Source: Lentilactobacillus parabuchneri DSM 5707 = NBRC 107865
GTDB taxonomy: Bacteria > Bacillota > Bacilli > Lactobacillales > Lactobacillaceae
Length of the DNA stretch: 38,417 nt
Assembly: GCF_001435315.1 (NCBI RefSeq)
Contig: NZ_AZGK01000018.1
Location: 1-38,417 of the forward strand
Direction: 5' to 3'
Position numbers and translations under genes: made by a program. The notes beneath the pieces were generated by a model. It made no database searches, was not told the DNA's origin, and saw nothing but the letters and a program-made list of their open reading frames with translations. This document shows positions 17,339-23,829 of the stretch, one piece after another (position 1 is the first letter of the stretch; each line of letters opens with the position of its first letter).

Positions 17339-17489
17339 GTGCTTCGATGGCCGCAAACAGTGTGCAGCGCCTAGTCCTGTGGACGACGCAACTGATGCTA
17401 ACTTCTAAGGGGAATTCAACCAAAGCCCCAAGTTCCGGGGCTTTGCTTAAATCCCCCTTAGAAACCGCATCACCCGTTGCTCGGCGCAC
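17339..17489. repeat. Structured intergenic repeat, copy 3
   Basis: The element runs from GTGCTTCG to GGCGCAC. It holds the left core CGCCTAGTCC...GGACGACGCAACT shared with copy 5, then a long inner hairpin pairing 17403-17429 with 17437-17463 (24 of 27 positions). Together with copy 4 it fills the roughly 400-base gap between the thioesterase and the ABC ATPase. No coding frame of note lies in it. Confidence 0.65.
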
Positions 17490-17538
17490 TACTTGATGAA
17501 GATGTTCGTTTTACCTTTCCTTTTACCTAGCCAAAAAC

Positions 17539-17650
17539 GTGCTACACAAACCAGCTTTCTCCGCTTAGTCCAATAACGGCCTTTAACGCAAAACCGCGTT
17601 AAAGGCCGTTATTACACTAATGCTCGAAAGCTAATCGGTTTGCTTCGCAC
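17539..17650. repeat. Structured intergenic repeat, copy 4, overlapping the ABC ATPase stop
   Basis: GTGCTACACAAACC (17539-17552) is the imperfect complement of GGTTTGCTTCGCAC (17637-17650). 17553-17569 pairs imperfectly with 17616-17632. A perfect 18-bp stem (17572-17589 with 17596-17613) caps it. It is about 80% identical by eye to copy 7, with compensatory changes in the terminal stem. The right arm contains the last codons and stop of the ATPase gene. Confidence 0.8.
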
Positions 17651-18317
17651 TCTCCGTCATTTTTCCATCCATTATCTGATAGACCTTATCCGCATACTCC
17701 AACAATCGGGTATCATGCGTTACGACCACAACCGCCTTATCTCGTTGCTTTGCCAAGTCTTGGAACAACTGGCCTACCTCTTCAACCTTTTGACTGTCCA
17801 GCGCCGCCGTTGGTTCATCCGCCAACACAATATCCGGGTTGGCATACAGCGCTCTGGCAATCGCCACCCGTTGCGTTTGACCTCCCGACAACTGACCTGG
17901 GAACTTGTCGACCAAATTGGAAATCCCCAATTGCTTCAACAAGCCCGCCAAGTCTTCTTTGTTCAAGTTGCCTTGACGCTTAACTTTATCAACGAATTCA
18001 AACTGTTCTTTCACTTTTAAATACGGTACCAAATTATATGACTGAAGGACAAAACCGATTTGGTTCAATCTTAACTTATCTCGTTGGGCCTTGGTTAACT
18101 GTTCAACCGCCTTTCCCTCAACTTCTACCGAGCCGGACGTTGGTGTTTGAAGACCACCGGCAATCGTCAAGAAGGTACTCTTGCCCGATCCGGATGGCCC
18201 AACCACCAAAATCAATTGGCCCCGATTGGCCGAGAAATCAATGTCGTGTAATACGTGGACCCGGCTGATGCCGCTTCCGAAAATTTTATTTATCTTTTTT
18301 AATTCAATAACTGCCAT
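17631..18317 (-). CDS. ABC transporter ATP-binding protein (MacB/LolD type)
   Basis: This 228-residue ATPase has Walker A VGPSGSGKST, signature LSGGQTQRVAIARAL, Walker B DIVLADEPTAALDS and the switch His in VVVVTHD. It would drive the FtsX-like permease encoded just upstream. The start is MAVIELKK at 18317, with AGGTTAAT before it and two bases after the permease stop. A longer frame to 18419 reads through permease DNA and is not credible. The last residues (SAKQTD) are encoded by an intergenic repeat. The substrate is unknown; the family exports peptides, lipids or drugs. Confidence 0.93.
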   Translation of the reverse strand: MAVIELKKINKIFGSGISRVHVLHDIDFSANRGQLILVVGPSGSGKSTFLTIAGGLQTPTSGSVEVEGKAVEQLTKAQRDKLRLNQIGFVLQSYNLVPYLKVKEQFEFVDKVKRQGNLNKEDLAGLLKQLGISNLVDKFPGQLSGGQTQRVAIARALYANPDIVLADEPTAALDSQKVEEVGQLFQDLAKQRDKAVVVVTHDTRLLEYADKVYQIMDGKMTESAKQTD

Positions 18318-18319
18318 GA

Positions 18320-19384
18320 TTAACCTCCAATCACACTCACTGGGTCGACGGTTGCAATCTTCTGGGCTGGGATGGCGGCACCGATGACTCCCATAATCAT
18401 CAGGCCGATTGAAATCCAAATCAGAACCGGAATGTTAAACGCCATTGGCACACCAACTGGAATCAACGACCCCGTCAGTGCCGCAATCACACCACCAAGA
18501 ACCACTCCTGAAGCCATCAAGATGACTGATTGACTGGTAATCGTAGAGACCAGTGCCCGGGCTGGAATCCCTTGTGCTCGCAGAACTGCATATGTCGGCA
18601 GCGCCTGCATCGTTAAAATGTATAGGAATACCGCAATTAAGACCAATGAAATAATCATCAAAAATCCGATCATGAATCCAAAGGTCGTATTTTGTGCGGA
18701 ATATCCCGGTAATTTATTAGTGAATTCACTCATTGAATACGTCTTTAAATTGGAATTATGGGCGTTATACTTGGCGTTTCGTGAAACAATCGCACTTCCG
18801 GCCACGGGCACGTTACCCATCCCCCGGATTGCCTTCCACGATGGCAGCGTGCCGTAAATCACAGGTGAAATGTTTAACTTGGCGTTTTTGGTAAAACCAA
18901 CAATTTTAAACTTTTGGCCAAACGAGTTTAACGTCAACTTATCACCGATCTTATAGCCCGATTCCTGAAATTTCTGATCAACTACGACTTCATGCGCGCC
19001 TTTAAACTGATGACCAGAAGACACCTTCAAGTCTTTGTATATAAAGTCGCTCTTTCGCGTACCCATAAATAATGCAGAAATCTTTTCCTTGCCCTTGTAC
19101 TTGGCAACCACTGGGGTTGTACCAATCAGCGATTCCTTAGACGTCAGGTTGTCTTTTTTAGCCTGCGCATTCGTAATCGTTGATTGTGACAAGTTAATGT
19201 TTGAATCCTTATTCAAGACAATGCTCTTGGCATCCCACGTCTCAATCGCCTGCGTATTTTCGCCGGCAAGTCCAAATGCCAGACTGGTTAAAATGAAGAT
19301 CAGATACGCAATCAAGGTGACCATGGCGATAATCAGTCCATACCTCAATTTTTCGTGTCTGATTTCTTTAAGCGCTAAATACAT
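18320..19384 (-). CDS. FtsX-like ABC transporter permease (DevC/MacB type)
   Basis: This 354-residue permease has one N-terminal membrane helix (about 15-40), an extracytosolic MacB-like domain of about 200 residues, and three C-terminal helices, the usual FtsX-family plan. The C-terminal AAIPAQKIATVDPVSVIGG is typical of the group. The start overlaps the tetR stop (TAATG), so the three genes form one coupled operon: tetR, permease, ATPase. A drug, peptide or lipid export role is possible; nothing in the sequence fixes the substrate. Confidence 0.9.
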   Translation of the reverse strand: MYLALKEIRHEKLRYGLIIAMVTLIAYLIFILTSLAFGLAGENTQAIETWDAKSIVLNKDSNINLSQSTITNAQAKKDNLTSKESLIGTTPVVAKYKGKEKISALFMGTRKSDFIYKDLKVSSGHQFKGAHEVVVDQKFQESGYKIGDKLTLNSFGQKFKIVGFTKNAKLNISPVIYGTLPSWKAIRGMGNVPVAGSAIVSRNAKYNAHNSNLKTYSMSEFTNKLPGYSAQNTTFGFMIGFLMIISLVLIAVFLYILTMQALPTYAVLRAQGIPARALVSTITSQSVILMASGVVLGGVIAALTGSLIPVGVPMAFNIPVLIWISIGLMIMGVIGAAIPAQKIATVDPVSVIGG

Positions 19385-19908
19385 TATTTCTTCCCCTTCC
19401 CTGCTAACAGATTTAATGCCTCAGCCAATCTTTGCATGACAATTGGCTGTTCCTTTGGATTAATGACGATTTCTTTGATGGCTTCGTGGCTTAAAATCAT
19501 AGTTGCCCATTCCTGTGAGCTCACCGTTGTCGGATCAACATTGTCCTGTGAAACCAGCGATTCGTTCTTCATCAAATGCATCTTGATCAAGCCAAAATAC
19601 TGGCTGTCCTGGGCCCCTTTGACGAAAGCCTCGACCTGATTCAAATAAAATTGCGGATCAAGCTGGCCACTGGCTTTGTTGTGGATATCGCTGTGAATGT
19701 CCTGCATTGCAATGCCGTACAAATATTTATAAGCATCAATTAAATCATCAAAATACTTATAAAAAGCCCCTCTCGCAATGCCGGCTGTCTTCACAATCGG
19801 TGCAACTTGCGCAATTGCCAGCGGCTGTTCGCTAAATTCTTTTAGTAGTGCCTGTCGAATCTTGGTCTGCTTTTCGTTACTTAAATGAGTAAAGGTTGTT
19901 GATACCAT
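19384..19908 (-). CDS. TetR/AcrR-family repressor of the ABC operon
   Basis: This 174-residue protein has an N-terminal TetR helix-turn-helix (residues about 8-55), with recognition-helix region TAGIARGAFYKYFDDLIDAY. A ligand-binding helical C-domain follows. The start MVSTTFTHLS at 19908 follows GGAGGAAAAC; an ATG 15 bases earlier would lie before that site. It is the first gene of the ABC operon. Two palindromes in its promoter (19923-19935 and 19966-19978) suggest it represses its own operon, with the pump substrate as likely inducer. Confidence 0.92.
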   Translation of the reverse strand: MVSTTFTHLSNEKQTKIRQALLKEFSEQPLAIAQVAPIVKTAGIARGAFYKYFDDLIDAYKYLYGIAMQDIHSDIHNKASGQLDPQFYLNQVEAFVKGAQDSQYFGLIKMHLMKNESLVSQDNVDPTTVSSQEWATMILSHEAIKEIVINPKEQPIVMQRLAEALNLLAGKGKK

Positions 19909-19922
19909 GTTTTCCTCCCACA

Positions 19923-19979
19923 TGACGCCGTGTCATTAATCTATGAACCGAGTATAATACGTGAGTGACATCGTGTCAA
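19923..19979 (-). promoter_or_regulatory. Promoter with two TetR operators
   Basis: On the minus strand TTGACA (19974-19979) and TATACT (19951-19956) are 17 bases apart, a near-consensus promoter. A perfect palindrome TGACA-TCG-TGTCA (19966-19978) overlaps the -35. A one-mismatch copy TGACG-CCG-TGTCA (19923-19935) lies in the leader, 43 bases away centre to centre. The arrangement fits autorepression by the adjacent TetR protein. Confidence 0.85.
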
Positions 19980-20022
19980 CAATTTAGCTTGGAAATGTTT
20001 CGGTACCATGTTTGGGTGCGTA

Positions 20023-20068
20023 AAAAGGCCAAGGCAACGGGTTTGCACTGTGGTTGTCTTGGCCTTTT
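20023..20068. terminator. Hairpin upstream of the tetR promoter
   Basis: AAAAGGCCAAGGCAAC (20023-20038) pairs at 15 of 16 positions with 20053-20068, ending in TTTT. It may insulate the tetR promoter from read-through; it follows no plus-strand gene. Confidence 0.5.
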
Positions 20069-20091
20069 GGAGTTGCTTTGCTGTTATTTGG

Positions 20092-20277
20092 ATGTTGATT
20101 TGTTTAATGATCTGCTGTTATTTGGATAAAACGTGTTCCGACGACCGCAAACGACGTGCAGCGTCTAGCCCTTTAGACGACGCAACTGGCGCTGCTCGTC
20201 ACACTCTGAAATTCCATCTTGGATATTGATTTGCTTAGTGATCCCCTGCTATTTGGATAAAATGTGTTCCGACGCAA
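20092..20277. repeat. Tandem duplication of about 50 bases, 131 bases apart
   Basis: The stretch at about 20092-20143 (GTTGATTTG...TTATTTGGATAAAACGTGTTCCGACG) recurs with about ten changes at about 20223-20274. Both copies end in the GTGTTCCGACG start of a structured repeat element, so a unit including copy 5 seems to have been duplicated. Confidence 0.65.
20133..20205. repeat. Structured intergenic repeat, copy 5 (short form)
   Basis: This runs from GTGTTCCGACG to CGTCACACT and shares the left core of copy 3 (CCGCAAAC...GTGCAGCGTCTAG...GACGACGCAACT). It lacks the large inner hairpin of copies 3, 4 and 7. Confidence 0.55.
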
Positions 20278-20406
20278 CTGACACTGCGATCTAAGACACT
20301 TTTATTCAAATCCAAAACCAGGATTTAAATAAAAGCGCACTTAGCTCTCCGACGGCTGTGAAACCGCCTAGCCTACTTGGCGTGTCAAAACGTTGCTCGT
20401 CACACT
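20264..20406. repeat. Structured intergenic repeat, copy 6
   Basis: This runs from GTGTTCCGACG to CGTCACACT. The inner stem pairs 20299-20313 with 20321-20335 (14 of 15), extended by CTAAG/CTTAG. The core GCCTAGCCTACTTGGC is shared with copy 1. It directly abuts copy 7. Copies 5-7 and the duplication account for nearly all of the 550-base gene-free region 19980-20531. Confidence 0.6.
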
Positions 20407-20410
20407 AAAC

Positions 20411-20523
20411 GTGCTACGCAAACCAACTTTCTCCGCTTAGTCCAATTAGCGCCTTCAACGCAAGACCCGCGTCAAAGGCGCTAATTAAACTAATGCTCAA
20501 AAGTAACCCGGTTTGCTCCGCAC
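20411..20523. repeat. Structured intergenic repeat, copy 7
   Basis: This is the closest relative of copy 4. The outer arms are GTGCTACGCAAACC (20411-20424) and GGTTTGCTCCGCAC (20510-20523). The capping stem pairs 20444-20461 with 20469-20486 (16 of 18). Three stem base pairs differ from copy 4 by changes on both arms that keep pairing. It lies directly downstream of the minus-strand secreted-protein gene ending at 20532. Confidence 0.8.
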
Positions 20524-20531
20524 TCTGGTCA

Positions 20532-21593
20532 TTAATACCCCGTCGTCGACCTCAACAACTCTGGGTTTCTATTCGACAATAATAGTGCGTGTCCCGACGC
20601 ATCAAAGATCATGCTTTCAAATTCACGGTGTGAATTAAACCGCGTGTACTTAATGTCACTTGGTCTCAAACTACCGCGACCATTTAATTTCCGTGCCGGC
20701 AGCGTTTGGATCGAATCATCCGAAACGAGATACAATCTGCCGTTATGCGGGTTATAGCCCATGGCCTGTTGGTGGGTTCCCGTTTGTTTCCGCAAGAGCT
20801 GCTTCGTTAATTTCACATGGATTGACCGGCTGCCTAATTTGGCCTTATAAATCTTCACGTGGCCGGACGAAATTCCCCACCAGTAAGCATTTCCTGAATT
20901 ATCAAAGGTCAGGTCATGGCCTGCTGGGACCATCGCCCCACGATTATTCATGTGGAACTTGATGGCTCGGTTCGGTTTTAGTGACGACATGCTGATCCGC
21001 TGAATCGTCGACCAAGTCGTCGGCTTCATATCAGGTCGGTCGCGCCACATCCAGATAGCGTGCTGTTTCTTGTTGTATGCCAGCGATTGGCCGTGACCCA
21101 CATTGAACATCGGCCCAACCTTCATCCCAGCAGTCTTCTTCGTCAGTGCATCTTGTGCCTGGCTCAAGCTCATGTTGTCCAAGGTACTGCGATTGTAGCG
21201 GACAATAAAGCCTTTACCGTGGAATTGGTGCGGCGCATACAAGACGAACAGGTACTTACCGCCAAATGCGGCTGCTTGCGGATTGGTGACATCCCGACTG
21301 GATTTTCCCAATGCCATGTGCGTATTTGGCAGCAAATACTTGGTCTTTAACGTCCACTTGGTGCCATGAACGCTCTTAATGGTTTCGCGGCCGGATGGAT
21401 TTTTCGACCAACCGTAGTTGCCTGCTTTAACGAACTGGACGTTACTGTTGTTCAAAATTCGCAGACTTGAACCCGAATACTGACTGATGGCATTACTGCG
21501 TTGAACGTATGTCGCAGCATCTACCGTCCCAACAAATGATGTCCCTAGCAAAACTGCCGTGGCTATTCCCACGGATAACTTACCAAATTTCAT
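20532..21593 (-). CDS. Secreted protein of unknown function (paralogue A)
   Basis: This 353-residue protein starts at MKFGKLSVGIATAVL (21593), where GGAGGGG lies just upstream; a longer frame to 21680 has no ribosome site. A signal peptide of about 29 residues likely ends after VDA. There is no LPXTG motif or lipobox, so it is probably released or held non-covalently. The rest is basic and rich in short Gly/Asn/Asp turns with recurring strands (GHGQSLAYN, GHDLTFDNSGNAYWW, AMGYNPHNGRLYLVSDDS), which suggests a beta-propeller-like fold. It is a clear paralogue of the next gene upstream, 117 bases away on the same strand. Function unknown. Confidence 0.85.
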   Translation of the reverse strand: MKFGKLSVGIATAVLLGTSFVGTVDAATYVQRSNAISQYSGSSLRILNNSNVQFVKAGNYGWSKNPSGRETIKSVHGTKWTLKTKYLLPNTHMALGKSSRDVTNPQAAAFGGKYLFVLYAPHQFHGKGFIVRYNRSTLDNMSLSQAQDALTKKTAGMKVGPMFNVGHGQSLAYNKKQHAIWMWRDRPDMKPTTWSTIQRISMSSLKPNRAIKFHMNNRGAMVPAGHDLTFDNSGNAYWWGISSGHVKIYKAKLGSRSIHVKLTKQLLRKQTGTHQQAMGYNPHNGRLYLVSDDSIQTLPARKLNGRGSLRPSDIKYTRFNSHREFESMIFDASGHALLLSNRNPELLRSTTGY

Positions 21594-21710
21594 AATACCC
21601 CTCCAGATATGTCGTTGATTTGATATGTTGATAACAAAATTGTACCACTCATTTGGGAGAAATAATGATATTATTAACACTTACCGCATGAAAATTTCAC
21701 CCATCACCAA

Positions 21711-22811
21711 CTAGTAAGAATGGTTAGCTTGAAGAACCTCTGGACAGTGGTTAACCAGCAGGTTGCCTCGAGAACTGCCATCATAGGCAATCCCTTCAAA
21801 TTCCCGCTTCGGCCCAAATTGAGTCCACTCAAAGCTGTTATTCGTCAGATGCCCGTGACCATTAAGTTTCTTAGCCGGGAAGCTGGCAATTGACGCGTCC
21901 GACAGCATTAACAATCGTTTGCGCACAGGATTATACCCCATGCTTTGAATGCGCGTGCCGGGCAAATGCTTCAGCACCTGATGCGTCAACCTGAAATGAA
22001 CTGATTTATGGTGAATTTTCCCCTTAAAGATATAAGCACCCCAACCAGGAAACGACCAGAAATAGGCATTTCCGGAATGATCGAAGGTGAGATCATGACC
22101 ACCCGGAACGGATACGCCGTGGCTGTGGAGTCGGAAACGAATGGCGTAGTCCGGCCGCAACGTCGATGCCTTGATGTGCTGGATGTATCCCCAGTTGCTA
22201 ACAGGAATTCGGGGAGCCTTTTCCTTGTCCCGCCACATGTATAGCCCGTGGTTCTTCCAGTTATAGGCCAGCGATTGGCCGTGGCCGGTCGTAAAAATCG
22301 GGCCAACCTTGATATACTTGTGAATTTGTTTTTGGGTCTTCGAATATTTGCCGTGGTGCTTATGGTAAGCATTTTTCAACTGCTGTGGGTGAAGTTGAAT
22401 CCCCATTGCGTCAAGCTTTTTGATATTGAAGCGAACAATTCGCCCCTTATTATGTAGGTTGGTTGGGCAGTAAACAATGTACATATAATGTTTCCCATTC
22501 ATGGCAATTGACTGCGGATTCCCCCACCGCTGACCATTTTTTCCAGGCAGTGGCAACAGATACCGCGTCCGAAAGGTGACCTTCGTCCCGCGTTCGGCTT
22601 TAATCGTGTGCTCGTCATCGGTATTTGAAACATGGTAATACTGTTTTGGCACCTTAACATAGTGGACCTTCGAGTTATTCAAGTTGCGCAGTGACCCTTT
22701 ATGAAGCGCAGACGATCGCTGGTGGTAAACGTGATACTTCGCGTGGGCCGTGATTGGCGCCCCAACTACTAAAAATAAGATCGCGCAAATAAGCGCCTTA
22801 AAAAGCCTCAT
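21711..22811 (-). CDS. Secreted protein of unknown function (paralogue B)
   Basis: This 366-residue protein has a signal peptide (MRLFKALICAILFLVVGA, cleavage probably after AHA) and no wall-anchor motif. It shares with paralogue A the ordered motifs GHGQSLAYN, YMWRD, GHDLTFDHSGNAYFW, QSMGYNP, LSDASIASFPAKKLNGHG and KREFEG, by eye around 40% identity. It is strongly basic and His-rich. The Trp/Tyr-rich strand pattern fits a propeller or carbohydrate-binding fold, which is inference. No terminator separates it from paralogue A, so they may be co-transcribed. Confidence 0.85.
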   Translation of the reverse strand: MRLFKALICAILFLVVGAPITAHAKYHVYHQRSSALHKGSLRNLNNSKVHYVKVPKQYYHVSNTDDEHTIKAERGTKVTFRTRYLLPLPGKNGQRWGNPQSIAMNGKHYMYIVYCPTNLHNKGRIVRFNIKKLDAMGIQLHPQQLKNAYHKHHGKYSKTQKQIHKYIKVGPIFTTGHGQSLAYNWKNHGLYMWRDKEKAPRIPVSNWGYIQHIKASTLRPDYAIRFRLHSHGVSVPGGHDLTFDHSGNAYFWSFPGWGAYIFKGKIHHKSVHFRLTHQVLKHLPGTRIQSMGYNPVRKRLLMLSDASIASFPAKKLNGHGHLTNNSFEWTQFGPKREFEGIAYDGSSRGNLLVNHCPEVLQANHSY

Positions 22812-22933
22812 ACAATTCCCCCTCAGAAATGAATGAATCTTAAGATTTTATAAAATTCAGATACAAAGATAATTTTATCCTTTTACTTAACGAAAGTAAA
22901 TGTTTTTAATGAATGATTTGTAATAGTAAGAAC

Positions 22934-22993
22934 TAAAAAACAGGCCCCGAACACATTGAAAGCCTGGAACTTCCAGTAGTATCAGAGCCTGTT
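22934..22993 (-). terminator. Terminator after the 81-residue gene
   Basis: On the minus strand AACAGGC (22987-22993) pairs with GCCTGTT (22939-22945) around an inner CTGGAA/TTCCAG hairpin, and a T-run follows. It ends the small gene just upstream. Confidence 0.75.
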
Positions 22994-23022
22994 GTAACGC
23001 GTTTGATTCAGTATGTAAAGGC

Positions 23023-23268
23023 TTATTTTGCAAGCGGATCGACAAAATTGGCATTGTGCAGTGATACGTTTGGTCGAAACTTCTTGCCAACCTTTTCCCA
23101 TTCGAAATTAGAGCTGACTTTAATCTTTTGGTCTTTTTTATCCACTTCAGTGATTAAAATCAGCCGGTGATCAAACACCGTTCGTGTGCGTTGATAGTCC
23201 GGTGTATCTGCCAGAATCTTGGTATTCTTCCGGGTAAATCCCCCAAGGTCAATCAAATCATAATCCAT
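23023..23268 (-). CDS. Small hypothetical protein, 81 residues
   Basis: I do not recognise this protein. It starts MDYDLIDLGGFTRKN, has no signal peptide or membrane segment, and has an alternating strand pattern (RLILITEVDKKDQKIKVSS) suggesting a small beta-rich domain. A strong GAGGAGGGG lies seven bases before the ATG, and a terminator follows, which argues it is a real gene. It is transcribed alone upstream of the two secreted paralogues. Confidence 0.7.
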   Translation of the reverse strand: MDYDLIDLGGFTRKNTKILADTPDYQRTRTVFDHRLILITEVDKKDQKIKVSSNFEWEKVGKKFRPNVSLHNANFVDPLAK

Positions 23269-23493
23269 TTATACCCCTCCTCATTTTAAACACCTTAATT
23301 ATAAGCAACTGGAGAAGATATGCCTAAATTGGGCAGATAGGCGTTTAGATTAGCTGTCTCTTATTTCAAGAATAACTTTAATGCTCGCGTTATCTCATCT
23401 ATTTGCACTCATGGTCTGTAACTTATTGCCGACATCACCGCTCTAACAACAATTCGAAGCGATTAGTCCATCATCACCCGTCAACCGAAATAA

Positions 23494-23724
23494 ACAGACG
23501 CCTTGGAAATTCTTTCTGCCATCGATTCAAATTACCCTAAAAGGCCAAAAATGAAAATTCCCAAGTTTTTGGATAATCGCCAAAAAGTGGGGAAAGCCGG
23601 CACGTACAAATTATGGAGACAAAACGCTCAATTCTTAGAGCCACAAGGGATTAATATACTAGACAATTTATTTGACGGTCATTCCAAATTAGGCCATAAT
23701 TTGATTAATATCGTACACATATAA
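23494..23724 (+). CDS. Short open frame, doubtful gene or remnant
   Basis: Within the 560-base gap 23269-23829 the only sizeable frame is this one of about 76 codons, with a TTG at 23503 as a possible start. Its residues (IPKFLDNRQKVGKAGTYK, then FLEPQGINILDNL) look protein-like rather than random, but I match no family and see no convincing ribosome site. It may be a remnant of a lost gene. The rest of the gap holds a short GCTTCG/CGAAGC inverted repeat at about 23741-23780, just ahead of the Mga-like gene. Confidence 0.3.
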   Translation, partial: TDALEILSAIDSNYPKRPKMKIPKFLDNRQKVGKAGTYKLWRQNAQFLEPQGINILDNLFDGHSKLGHNLINIVHI

Positions 23725-23829
23725 TAGGTATGTTATATTTTTTGAGCGCTTCGAGCATATTTCTAACATAACGAAGCATATCTTTGGCTTTTATGCCAGC
23801 ATGCCTCAACAAATGACGGGGGGATTGGA

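Noticed and set aside
17631-18419. Longer ABC ATPase start at 18419
   Set aside because: The extra N-terminal residues overlap the permease gene and match nothing in ABC ATPases; the ATG at 18317 has the ribosome site and begins the normal domain.
69-20523. Structured repeats considered as insertion sequences
   Set aside because: All are under about 160 bases, with no transposase frame; no clear target-site duplications could be assigned by eye.
22887-23090. A 67-codon minus-strand frame overlapping the 81-residue gene
   Set aside because: It covers a terminator hairpin and is out of frame with a better supported gene.
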